Positions 1-5,975 of a stretch of 15,738 bases of DNA are shown one piece after another. The notes beneath the pieces were generated by a model. It ran no database searches and was not told the DNA's origin. It saw only the letters and a program-made list of their open reading frames with translations. Both the position numbers and the translations under genes were made by a program. The stretch's first letter is position 1. Each line of letters opens with the position of its first letter. Source of the DNA: Candidatus Latescibacterota bacterium. GTDB taxonomy: Bacteria; JAAXHH01. Location: assembly GCA_022821935.1 (NCBI GenBank), contig JAJECR010000256.1, positions 1 to 15,738 on the forward strand, read 5' to 3'.

Positions 1-272
1 CCTGGGACCGTTGCTACCACGTTATCACGGTCATGCCATCCGGCGTGTCCAAGGGCGACGGACTGCGCAGGCTGGCCAGGCTTCTCGGGATCGATCTCTC
101 CGAAGTCATGGCCGTGGGGGACAACCTGAACGACCTGGAAATGCTCGATGCCGCGGGTCTGGGCGTGGCCATGGGCAACGCTGTGCCCGAAGCCCGGGCC
201 AGGGCGGATTTTGTCACGGCTTCGGTTGACGACGAGGGCGTCGCCCGGGCTATCGAACGATTCATACCCTGA
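1..272 (+). CDS. Cof-type HAD-superfamily phosphatase, C-terminal part (5' end outside window)
   Basis: The reading frame is open from the left edge (frame beginning at base 3) to a TGA at 270-272, so only about 89 C-terminal residues are visible. They carry the last two HAD signatures: a Lys in PSGVSKGDGL (motif III) and GDNLNDLEML (motif IV, the Mg-binding acids), followed by AGLGVAMGNA, which is typical of the Cof/IIB subfamily. Members are cytosolic Mg-dependent phosphatases acting on sugar phosphates, nucleotides or cofactors; the substrate cannot be read from this fragment. The catalytic DxD motif I and the cap domain lie upstream. The next gene begins 17 bp downstream on the same strand and is a clear paralogue (same GVSK, GDNxNDLxM and AGLGVAM blocks), so the two are probably a tandem duplication in one operon. 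Confidence 0.9.
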   Translation, partial: WDRCYHVITVMPSGVSKGDGLRRLARLLGIDLSEVMAVGDNLNDLEMLDAAGLGVAMGNAVPEARARADFVTASVDDEGVARAIERFIP

Positions 273-289
273 CGGAAAGCGCCGCAGAC

Positions 290-1120
290 ATGACCTACGA
301 CCTCATCGCCATCGACATCGACGGCACACTGCTTACCTCCCGTCGCGATATCTCCACCAGGACGCTCCGTGCGTTAAGGAGGGCGGTCGAGGCCGGGAAA
401 CATGTGGCCCTCTGCACCGGCAGGAGCCTGAACTCCGGCCGTGCCGCCGCCGAGCAGGTGCCGCCTTCCACGACGCTGATCTTCCACAGCGGCGCGCTCA
501 TACTCGAGTCTCTCGAAGGTCCGCTGCTCAGGGCGGTAAACATGCCCCGGTCCCTGGCCATCGAACTGGTCGCTTTCTGCAAGCGGCGCGGGCATGATCC
601 CCTCGTTTACGAACCGGTACCGGAAAGCCGGTTTATGTGGTACGAGCAGCCCCGGTCGGCCAACGGCTGGCGGGAACGTTACCTGGAGGCAAACGCGGAC
701 AAGGCCTTTCAGGTGGAAGACCTGGACCGGGTGTTGGACCGGGACCCGGCGCAGATCGCCGTTGCCGGAAAGGGATCGTCCATGCACGACCTGGAGGCGG
801 AGCTGACGGGATACGGAAACCGGATCGGCACCATATTGTCGCGCAGCACCCTGGTGGAGGACTACTGGTGCATGGAGATCGTACCCTCTGGTGTGTCAAA
901 GGCGAAGGCCCTCGCTTTCCTCGGTGAACGCTACGGAATCGGTTCTGACCGGATGATCAGTATCGGCGACAACTTCAACGACCTGGACATGATCGAATAC
1001 GCCGGCCTCGGCGTGGCCATGGAGAACGCGCCAGACGCCGTCCGGCGCGCGGCGGACCTGGTCGCGCCGTCCAACGACGCGGACGGCGTCGCCCACGTCA
1101 TCGACACCTGCCTCCTGTGA
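290..1120 (+). CDS. Cof-type HAD-superfamily phosphatase
   Basis: This 276-residue protein is full length for a Cof/YidA-like class IIB HAD hydrolase. Motif I is DIDGTLL near residues 8-14, with the nucleophile and general-acid Asp. The motif II region is around LCTGRSL (residues 41-47). An alpha/beta cap occupies the middle third. Motif III Lys is in PSGVSKAKAL and motif IV is GDNFNDLDM at about residues 225-233. There is no signal peptide or membrane segment, so it should be a cytosolic Mg-dependent phosphatase, most likely on a phosphorylated sugar or cofactor intermediate; the physiological substrate is not evident. The ATG at 290 places motif I at the expected distance from the N-terminus. 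The ribosome-binding site is weak (GGAAAG around 274-279). It lies 17 bp after the preceding HAD gene, suggesting co-transcription. Confidence 0.92.
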   Translation: MTYDLIAIDIDGTLLTSRRDISTRTLRALRRAVEAGKHVALCTGRSLNSGRAAAEQVPPSTTLIFHSGALILESLEGPLLRAVNMPRSLAIELVAFCKRRGHDPLVYEPVPESRFMWYEQPRSANGWRERYLEANADKAFQVEDLDRVLDRDPAQIAVAGKGSSMHDLEAELTGYGNRIGTILSRSTLVEDYWCMEIVPSGVSKAKALAFLGERYGIGSDRMISIGDNFNDLDMIEYAGLGVAMENAPDAVRRAADLVAPSNDADGVAHVIDTCLL

Positions 1121-1151
1121 TGAGGGCTTCGCCTGGCCGAATCCGATGGCC

Positions 1152-1170
1152 GGATCCGGTGGTCGGACCC
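1152..1170 (+). other. GC-rich stem-loop after the HAD gene
   Basis: GGATCCG (1152-1158) pairs with CGGACCC (1164-1170) at six of seven positions across a 5-nt loop, and overlaps the palindrome CCGGATCCGG (1150-1159). No T-tract follows, so it is not a canonical intrinsic terminator. It may be a weak 3'-end structure for the HAD operon. Confidence 0.25.
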
Positions 1171-1186
1171 GATGGGGAGAATCTCT

Positions 1187-1214
1187 TTGATTTTTAGAGA
1201 TTTCGCCCTATCTT
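1187..1214 (+). promoter_or_regulatory. Candidate sigma-70-like promoter for the globin-like gene
   Basis: TTGATT (1187-1192, four of six to consensus) is separated by 16 bp from TATCTT (1209-1214, four of six). This is the best pair in the 190-bp gap before the globin-like gene. The -35 element sits at the loop of the dyad AATCTCT/AGAGATT (1180-1202). The match is modest and no transcription start is known. Confidence 0.3.
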
Positions 1215-1310
1215 CCTGTATATCGTGAATTGGCCGTTTGACCGGATGCCGAATGAATTTCAGGACGGAATGAGTCACCGTACCCCGACCGGGAACAAGG
1301 AGATTTTCAA

Positions 1311-2006
1311 ATGATTCGCATGGCCTTGACTTCAATGGCGCTTAGCGCGCTATTGCTGCTGATCGGTACCACCGCGCCTCTGCATGCCCAGCACGACGAC
1401 CCGAACATGGAATGGGTGATGGACGGTCCCTTGTATGACCGCCTGGGGGGCGAAGAAATGATTATGGGCGTAATCGACGACTTCGTTGCCACGGCCGTGG
1501 AAGAGGAAACGTTGAAAGCCCATCTCGAAGGGGTCGACCAGGAGGCGTGGAAGGAGAGCCTGCTGGCGCAGTTCACTGCCGTTTCCGGCGGTGAAATCGA
1601 GTACGACGGCAAGAGCTTCAAGGAGAGCCTGGGTGAAATGGGCATCACGGAAGAGGCCTTGGACCTCGTCGCCGAGCAGTTGACCATCGCGCTGGAGATG
1701 AACGAAGCCTGGCCGGAAGACGTGGATGAACTGCTGGTGGCCCTGAAATTGAAAGAAGCGGAAGTGACGGAAGAGGAGATGGCGGAAGAGGAGATGGATA
1801 CGGAAGGGGAAAGCGACCAGGGGAACATGGAAGCTAAGAGCGGCTCCGACGGTGATGCCGATGACAGCGAAGCCGGTGGCGCGGGTGTGAAAGCGGAAGG
1901 CGACGCGGAAATGGAAGCCGACGCAGAGATGGATGCCGACGCGGAAATGGATGCCGACGCGGAAATGGACGCCAGCGGTGGAGCGGAAGGCGACTCCCGC
2001 AGGTAA
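1311..2006 (+). CDS. Secreted truncated-globin-like protein with acidic repeat tail
   Basis: The 231-residue product opens with a signal peptide (Arg3, hydrophobic run about residues 9-19, probable cleavage LHA|Q after residue 26), so the mature part should be periplasmic. Residues 41-142 follow group 1 truncated haemoglobins: LYDRLGG, then VIDDFV, GVD, SGGEIEYDG and MGITEEALD in the expected order. Known family members bind haem through a proximal His in a motif like MREAHAGLGI; here the aligned stretch has Leu107 at that place, and the usual B10 aromatic after DDF is Val, so classical haem ligation is doubtful. Residues from about 150 form a Glu/Asp/Ala/Met-rich low-complexity tail with four exact six-residue units (DAEM-E/D-A). 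A good AAGGAG site lies 8 bp before ATG 1311, and an intrinsic terminator follows. It could be a haem-free scaffold or cation-binding protein. The fold assignment is fairly firm; the function is unknown. Confidence 0.75.
   Translation: MIRMALTSMALSALLLLIGTTAPLHAQHDDPNMEWVMDGPLYDRLGGEEMIMGVIDDFVATAVEEETLKAHLEGVDQEAWKESLLAQFTAVSGGEIEYDGKSFKESLGEMGITEEALDLVAEQLTIALEMNEAWPEDVDELLVALKLKEAEVTEEEMAEEEMDTEGESDQGNMEAKSGSDGDADDSEAGGAGVKAEGDAEMEADAEMDADAEMDADAEMDASGGAEGDSRR
1902..1973 (+). repeat. Four in-frame 18-bp tandem repeats (acidic hexapeptide)
   Basis: Four consecutive 18-bp units (starts at 1902, 1920, 1938 and 1956) have the consensus GACGCGGAAATGGATGCC. Each encodes Asp-Ala-Glu-Met-Asp-Ala or its Glu variant in the tail of the globin-like protein. 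Units differ by one to three bases, and the length is a multiple of three, so copy-number change would keep the frame. Confidence 0.93.
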
Positions 2007-2036
2007 CCGGGCAAGCCTCTTTCCGAGGTTTCTCAT

Positions 2037-2070
2037 GACCGGACGATTGACGGTGATCGTCCGGTCTTTT
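2037..2070 (+). terminator. Rho-independent terminator after the globin-like gene
   Basis: GACCGGACGAT (2037-2047) pairs perfectly with ATCGTCCGGTC (2056-2066) around an 8-nt loop and is followed at once by TTTT. An 11-bp perfect GC-rich stem plus a U-tract is a strong factor-independent terminator. It lies 31 bp past the globin-like stop codon and ends 17 bp before larC, separating the two transcription units. Confidence 0.85.
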
Positions 2071-2087
2071 ATGTATAAGGCGACCGG

Positions 2088-2879
2088 ATGTCCATTGCCT
2101 ACTTCGATTGCTTCTCCGGTATCAGCGGCGATATGATCCTGGGCGCGCTGGTGGACGCCGGCCTGGACTTCGATAAACTGGTCGGCGAACTCGGGAAAAT
2201 GCCACTTGAAGACTACCGGCTCACCCGAAAGACGGTGACCCGGCAGCTCATCGCGGGGACCAAGATCGACGTCGTCGTCCGGACTTCAGGCGGCGAAGAG
2301 ATTATCGAAGGCCCCGGTGAGGAAGGACACAGTCACGACCACGGGGAAGCGAGGCACCTTGACGACCTGACGTCCATCATCGAAGACAGCGCACTCGACG
2401 CCGGGGTCAAACACCAGGCTATCGAGGTGTTCGATCAGCTGGCGACAGCGGAAAGCAAGGTGCACGGCATTTCGAAACAGGAGGTTCACCTGCACGAAGT
2501 GAGCGGGGTGGACGCCATCGTCGATGTCGTGGGCGCCTGCATAGGCCTGGCCCTGCTCGACATCCGGCGGGTGTACGCCTCGGCGCTGCCGATGGGACGG
2601 GGATTTATCCACTGCGCACACGGCGTGATGCCGGTTCCCGCCCCGGGCGCGCTGGAACTGATGCGGGATATGCCGGTTTACCATACCGGGATCGAGGGAG
2701 AACTGGTTACCCCGACCGGCGCCGCGTTTCTGAAAGCCACGGCCGAGGCGCACGGTGTCGTGCCGGGGATGGTGTTGAAGAAAATCGGTTACGGCGCCGG
2801 CACGAAGGAAATTCCGGCGCATCCGAACCTGCTCCGGGTATGTATCGGCGACCCGTTGGATCAGACCAGGCCACATTAG
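2088..2879 (+). CDS. larC: LarC-type nickel insertion protein, N-terminal (LarC1) domain only
   Basis: LarC (formerly DUF111) inserts nickel into the pyridinium-bisthiocarboxylate mononucleotide in a CTP-dependent step, completing the nickel-pincer cofactor of lactate racemase and related LarA-family enzymes. The 263 residues match the first domain: start AYFDCFSGISGDMILGAL, His-rich loop EEGHSHDHGEARH (about 78-90; His81, 83, 85 and 90), EVHLHEVSGVDAIVDVVGA (about 132-150), ELVTPTGAAFL and closing GYGAGTKEIPAHPNLLRV. Full-length LarC is around 400 residues; here translation ends at the hinge, and no LarC2-like segment exists in any frame before hxlA. In Lactiplantibacillus the two halves are joined by programmed frameshifting, but here there is no second half to join. 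TAAGG at 2076-2080 is a plausible ribosome site. No larA, larB or larE is in the window. Confidence 0.88.
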   Translation: MSIAYFDCFSGISGDMILGALVDAGLDFDKLVGELGKMPLEDYRLTRKTVTRQLIAGTKIDVVVRTSGGEEIIEGPGEEGHSHDHGEARHLDDLTSIIEDSALDAGVKHQAIEVFDQLATAESKVHGISKQEVHLHEVSGVDAIVDVVGACIGLALLDIRRVYASALPMGRGFIHCAHGVMPVPAPGALELMRDMPVYHTGIEGELVTPTGAAFLKATAEAHGVVPGMVLKKIGYGAGTKEIPAHPNLLRVCIGDPLDQTRPH

Positions 2880-2892
2880 ATCAGGTCAGGCG

Positions 2893-2956
2893 GGCCGGAC
2901 ACGGCGTCCACCTCCTCTAAGCGAGGCCGGGCACGACGTCCGCCTCCTCTGTGCGA
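2893..2956 (+). repeat. Imperfect tandem duplication, two 32-bp units
   Basis: Bases 2893-2924 and 2925-2956 are directly adjacent copies of one 32-bp unit, identical at 27 of 32 positions by eye. Each starts GGCCGG and contains the block CCTCCTCT followed by a GCGA end. Together they fill most of the 88-bp gap between the larC stop and the hxlA start. I see no coding capacity in them. Confidence 0.9.
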
Positions 2957-2967
2957 ACACCGCCATC

Positions 2968-3621
2968 ATGCAACTCCAGCTCGCCCTGGATATCCCCCAC
3001 GCCGGAGCGGTTCGCCGCCTGTTGGACCAAACCGCCTTCGGGGTGGATATCATCGAACTCGGTACGCCCCTGCTGATCCGTTACGGGATCGACATCATCA
3101 CCGGGATCAGGCGGGATTACCCCGAGACGAAGATCCTGGCGGATCTCAAGATCGTAGACGCCGGTGCCCTGGAATCGGGCCTTGCCTTCGACGCGGGGGC
3201 GGATATCGTAACTGTGCTCGGGACGGCGCACGAGGCTACGCTCCGAGAGGCGGGCGAACAGGCGAAGAAGTCCGGCGGCCGGATCATGGCCGACCTGATC
3301 ACCACGCGCGAAGTGGACGAGGCGGTCCGCCTGGCCCGCGCGCTGGACCTGGCCGGCGTGGACTTCATCTGCCTTCACACGGCTTTCGACACGCAAGGGC
3401 TGGACGATTTGGAACCGGTACCGGAACGCATCGACCGGGTCGGCGCAGTCGTTCGCCAGGCGGGACTGGCTGTCGCGGGCGGGCTGGATCCCCGGATGAT
3501 CGAGCGCCTGGTACCCCGCGAGCCGGATATCGTGGTCGTGGGGAGCTACGTTACCGGGAACGCCGATCCCGGCCACGCAGTCCGCCAGATCAGGGAGATC
3601 ATGAGTCGAACCGATGGATAA
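2968..3621 (+). CDS. hxlA: 3-hexulose-6-phosphate synthase
   Basis: This cytosolic enzyme of the OMP-decarboxylase superfamily condenses formaldehyde with ribulose 5-phosphate to D-arabino-3-hexulose 6-phosphate, or runs in reverse to supply pentose phosphate. The 217 residues fit the usual length. Visible marks are LALD (Asp8), IIELGTPL (Glu30), the superfamily metal/catalytic signature ADLKIVDAG (Asp59, Lys61, Asp64), VDFICLHTAFD (His137), VAGGLDP, and the phosphate-binding end IVVVGSYVTGNADP. The close relative 3-keto-L-gulonate-6-phosphate decarboxylase is an alternative by sequence alone. The next gene is the partner isomerase, overlapping by 8 bp, which strongly favours hexulose-phosphate synthase. 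ATG 2968 gives the canonical short lead-in to Asp8; no strong Shine-Dalgarno is visible. Confidence 0.9.
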   Translation: MQLQLALDIPHAGAVRRLLDQTAFGVDIIELGTPLLIRYGIDIITGIRRDYPETKILADLKIVDAGALESGLAFDAGADIVTVLGTAHEATLREAGEQAKKSGGRIMADLITTREVDEAVRLARALDLAGVDFICLHTAFDTQGLDDLEPVPERIDRVGAVVRQAGLAVAGGLDPRMIERLVPREPDIVVVGSYVTGNADPGHAVRQIREIMSRTDG

Positions 3622-4204
3622 CGAGACAGCCTCTTCCCCGTTTAATGAAGCCCGGCGGACCGTTCTCGACGAGATGCGGCAGACGCTGAACCGGGTCTCA
3701 TGCGAAGAAGTCGAAGCGCTGGTGCGGGAAGTCGCGAAGGCCAGGCGGGTCTTCGTCTCTGGCGCCGGCCGTTCCGGACTCGCCATGAAGGCCTTCGCCA
3801 TGCGGCTTGCGCAACTCGGCCTGCACGTCCATGTGGTGGGTGAAACAACCACGCCGGCGGTTGGATCGGGAGACCTGCTGCTGATCGGATCGGGATCGGG
3901 CGTGACGGAACGCCTGGTCCACTATGCCGGAAAAGCCGTCGCGGCCGGTGCCCGGGTCGCGGTAGCGACTGCGGACCCCGGATCGCCTGCCGCCCGGCTG
4001 GCGAACACGGTCGTCGTCATACCCGCGCCTACGCCGAAATCATCGAAAGAGACCGGCGGCCGGTCACATCGTTCGCGGCAGCCGATGGGCACGCTCTTCG
4101 AACAGAGCCTCGGCGTGATGCTTGATGCCGGCGTCATGCTGCTGATGACCCGGCTCGATGAAACCGATGGCGCCATGTTCGATCGCCACGCCAATCTCGA
4201 ATGA
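3614..4204 (+). CDS. hxlB: 6-phospho-3-hexuloisomerase (SIS domain)
   Basis: HxlB interconverts 3-hexulose 6-phosphate and fructose 6-phosphate, the second step of the ribulose-monophosphate route. The 196-residue protein is a single SIS domain: VFVSGAGRSGLAMKAFAMRL (about 47-66), GSGDLLLIGSGSGVTERL for sugar-phosphate binding, and the family block QPMGTLFEQSLG containing the conserved catalytic Glu, ending in DRHANLE as in characterised homologues. It starts inside the last codons of hxlA (ATG 3614, hxlA stop 3619-3621), so translation is very likely coupled. It is followed by a 41-bp convergent gap and no obvious intrinsic terminator. Together with HxlA it can fix or detoxify formaldehyde, or make pentose phosphates from fructose 6-phosphate; the window does not decide which. 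Confidence 0.93.
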   Translation: MDNETASSPFNEARRTVLDEMRQTLNRVSCEEVEALVREVAKARRVFVSGAGRSGLAMKAFAMRLAQLGLHVHVVGETTTPAVGSGDLLLIGSGSGVTERLVHYAGKAVAAGARVAVATADPGSPAARLANTVVVIPAPTPKSSKETGGRSHRSRQPMGTLFEQSLGVMLDAGVMLLMTRLDETDGAMFDRHANLE

Positions 4205-4209
4205 GCACG

Positions 4210-4245
4210 CGTGCCGGGCCGCGGACTCGTGCCGGACCGCGGATG
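4210..4245. repeat. Tandem 18-bp duplication in the convergent gap
   Basis: Units 4210-4227 and 4228-4245 share 15 of 18 bases (consensus CGTGCCGGRCCGCGGA plus two variable bases). They occupy nearly all of the space between the hxlB stop and the stop of the opposing glycoside-hydrolase-like gene. The embedded CCGCGG sites allow short hairpins, but no T-tract is present on either strand. Confidence 0.85.
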
Positions 4246-5865
4246 CTACGCCCGCGACAGGCGCCTGAGTACTTCCCGGTTCAGGACGGCCCGCAGAAAT
4301 CCGCGCCACTGGCCGTTGCGATCTCTGTCCGCCGACTGGTACGGCTCGGTGCCGATGTACAATGCACCACCGTCCTTGTGCGGTTTCAATAACACCGCGG
4401 CCGAACCGTCGCCCCACCTACCGATGACGCGCACGTCGTCATCGATTTCCTCCGGCCGGACCCGCCACTGGTGCGCGTCGAGCGCGGCACCCTCGGGCAG
4501 GTGAGGCCAGCCGGCGGTAAGCAGGATCCGGTCGGGATCGTTGAGGACGGACTCCTGCCGTATGCCGAACACGCTTGCCCGCGCGTCACCGCGGCGCATC
4601 CCTTCGTCCAGGCTGAAGTCGTCGGCCGAACCCACTATCCATCCGCCTGACCGCATGTAGCGGATCAACCGATCGACAACAGCGTCCCTGACCGTTGGGC
4701 AGGGTGTTGAGAAAAGCAATTCGCACCCGGAGAGTCTGTCTCCGTCTGATATCTGGTGATCGGACGCGTATCCCACCTCCCGCCCCGTACTTGCTTCGAG
4801 CATGCTATGGGGCGTCATCACGTCCAGCCGGGGCACGCGGCTCGCGAATGAATCGTACGAAAACAGGCATCTGTATTCCGGAGACGGCGCATTCGTGCGT
4901 TCCATCTCCGTCACCGATCGACTCAGCGCCGAAATCGTCTCCCACTGCTCCGGGTTCGATTCCGACAGGGGCCTGCCTCGCATGGCGCGGCTTTCCGACC
5001 AAGCGGTACCGTCCCAGGCATGCCAGCCAACGGCCGTTATCCCCGGCGCGCAGGCCGCACCCGTCCATTCCCGCAGTTCCCGATGCGTGGCCTGGAACCT
5101 GCCCCGCGCCATCTGCGAATCCACGACCATCCAGACGTCCCGGTCCGTCAACGACCCGGCCGCGCGCGCCGCCCAGCGGATCACGCGATCCGTATCCGCC
5201 GCGGAATGAAACGGCGGGGATCCCGGATCGATGATGACGAAATCCAGCGCACGGGCAGTTTCCTGAAAATGGACCAGGGTGTCGACAGGCAGGAGGGCGT
5301 CGAGATGGAAGCCCATCGTCGTCTTCAGGCTCGATCTCACCTTCTTCACGGTCCTGACCAGTTCCGCTGTGAAGGAAGCATACTGTTCCATCTGCCAGGC
5401 CCTGCGTCCATGCCGATATCCGTCTTCGGTCAGTTCCATCGTCGACAGGCGGCCTTCGACGGACTCCATCACCGGTTGCCAGCGGTCCTCGGGGTACTCG
5501 CTACCTCCCGTGGGCGCGTCCTCCAGTTGCAGCGCGTACAATCCTTTGCAGGGTCCGAATACCTCCGACACGCGCCGTACATAGTCAAGGCGCCACGCAC
5601 GGGCGTCCGGCAACAGGTACAGGGCCTTTGGATTGCCGATGTGCAGGATCGACCGGATTCCCGCGTCTTCCGCGGCGCCGATCATCTCTTTCAGCCGGTT
5701 CTTCTGGTCTTCCGAGGTCAGTTGGTTCCTCAGATCGAATCCTTCTCTGAAGACAACGTATTGAAAGCCGCGGGCTTTGAGCTCGGTGAAGTCCTCGCTC
5801 CACCGGTCCGCGCGGGCGAACTCGCTATAGTACGTGAAGGCCTGCAGTCTGGATTTGGCGAACAT
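4246..5865 (-). CDS. Glycoside-hydrolase-like TIM-barrel protein with C-terminal GATase-like domain
   Basis: The 539-residue protein has no signal peptide or membrane segment, so it is probably cytosolic. Residues about 8-310 read as a clan-A-like TIM barrel: DFTELKARGFQYVVFREG, AEDAGIRSILHIG, then GLYALQLEDAP with acidic Glu115/Asp116 at a strand end, TTMGFHLDAL, FVIIDPG, VWMVVDSQM and ITAVGWHAWDGTAWSESRAMRG. Residues about 330-540 contain LLFSTPCPTVRDAVVDRLIRYMRSGGWIVGSADD and AALYIGTEPY-like strands, resembling the glutamine-amidotransferase-like trimerisation domain of family GH42. A GH42-type or related glycosidase is therefore likely, but the acid/base and nucleophile pair cannot be assigned and the substrate is unknown. 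GGGGAG precedes ATG 5865 at short spacing. It is 110 bp from tamA, so it may have its own promoter; a dyad and two iterons lie in that gap. Confidence 0.6.
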   Translation of the reverse strand: MFAKSRLQAFTYYSEFARADRWSEDFTELKARGFQYVVFREGFDLRNQLTSEDQKNRLKEMIGAAEDAGIRSILHIGNPKALYLLPDARAWRLDYVRRVSEVFGPCKGLYALQLEDAPTGGSEYPEDRWQPVMESVEGRLSTMELTEDGYRHGRRAWQMEQYASFTAELVRTVKKVRSSLKTTMGFHLDALLPVDTLVHFQETARALDFVIIDPGSPPFHSAADTDRVIRWAARAAGSLTDRDVWMVVDSQMARGRFQATHRELREWTGAACAPGITAVGWHAWDGTAWSESRAMRGRPLSESNPEQWETISALSRSVTEMERTNAPSPEYRCLFSYDSFASRVPRLDVMTPHSMLEASTGREVGYASDHQISDGDRLSGCELLFSTPCPTVRDAVVDRLIRYMRSGGWIVGSADDFSLDEGMRRGDARASVFGIRQESVLNDPDRILLTAGWPHLPEGAALDAHQWRVRPEEIDDDVRVIGRWGDGSAAVLLKPHKDGGALYIGTEPYQSADRDRNGQWRGFLRAVLNREVLRRLSRA

Positions 5866-5891
5866 GTCTCCCCACCCGTCATGAATCCGCG

Positions 5892-5923
5892 AACGAAATC
5901 ACACCGTTAAACGAAATCAAACC
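5892..5923. repeat. Pair of 14-bp direct repeats upstream of the glycoside-hydrolase-like gene
   Basis: AACGAAATCACACC (5892-5905) and AACGAAATCAAACC (5910-5923) match at 13 of 14 bases with an 18-bp period. They lie 27-58 bp upstream of the minus-strand start codon at 5865, the position expected of an activator or repressor site. The regulator is unknown. Confidence 0.5.
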
Positions 5924-5930
5924 ATTTGAT
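5916..5930. promoter_or_regulatory. Perfect 15-bp dyad ATCAAACCATTTGAT, operator-like
   Basis: ATCAAA (5916-5921) and TTTGAT (5925-5930) are a perfect inverted repeat around CCA. It overlaps the second 14-bp direct repeat in the tamA to glycoside-hydrolase-like gap. No T-tract follows, so it is more operator-like than a terminator. I found no convincing -35/-10 pair beside it. Confidence 0.4.
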
Positions 5931-5975
5931 AAAAGTAACTAGGAAATTACAGGGAAAGGCGCCGTCCGGCCAGCA

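Noticed and set aside
1307..2014. Minus-strand ORF rich in Ser-Ala-Ser-Ile repeats over the globin-like gene
   Set aside because: The repeats are the reverse reading of the acidic tail codons. The plus frame has a signal peptide, ribosome site, family motifs and a terminator.
2047..2075. Possible larC promoter (TTGACG, 17 bp, TATGTA) embedded in the terminator
   Set aside because: The -35 half matches five of six bases, but the -10 half matches only three of six. A start just downstream would also leave larC almost no leader for its ribosome site.
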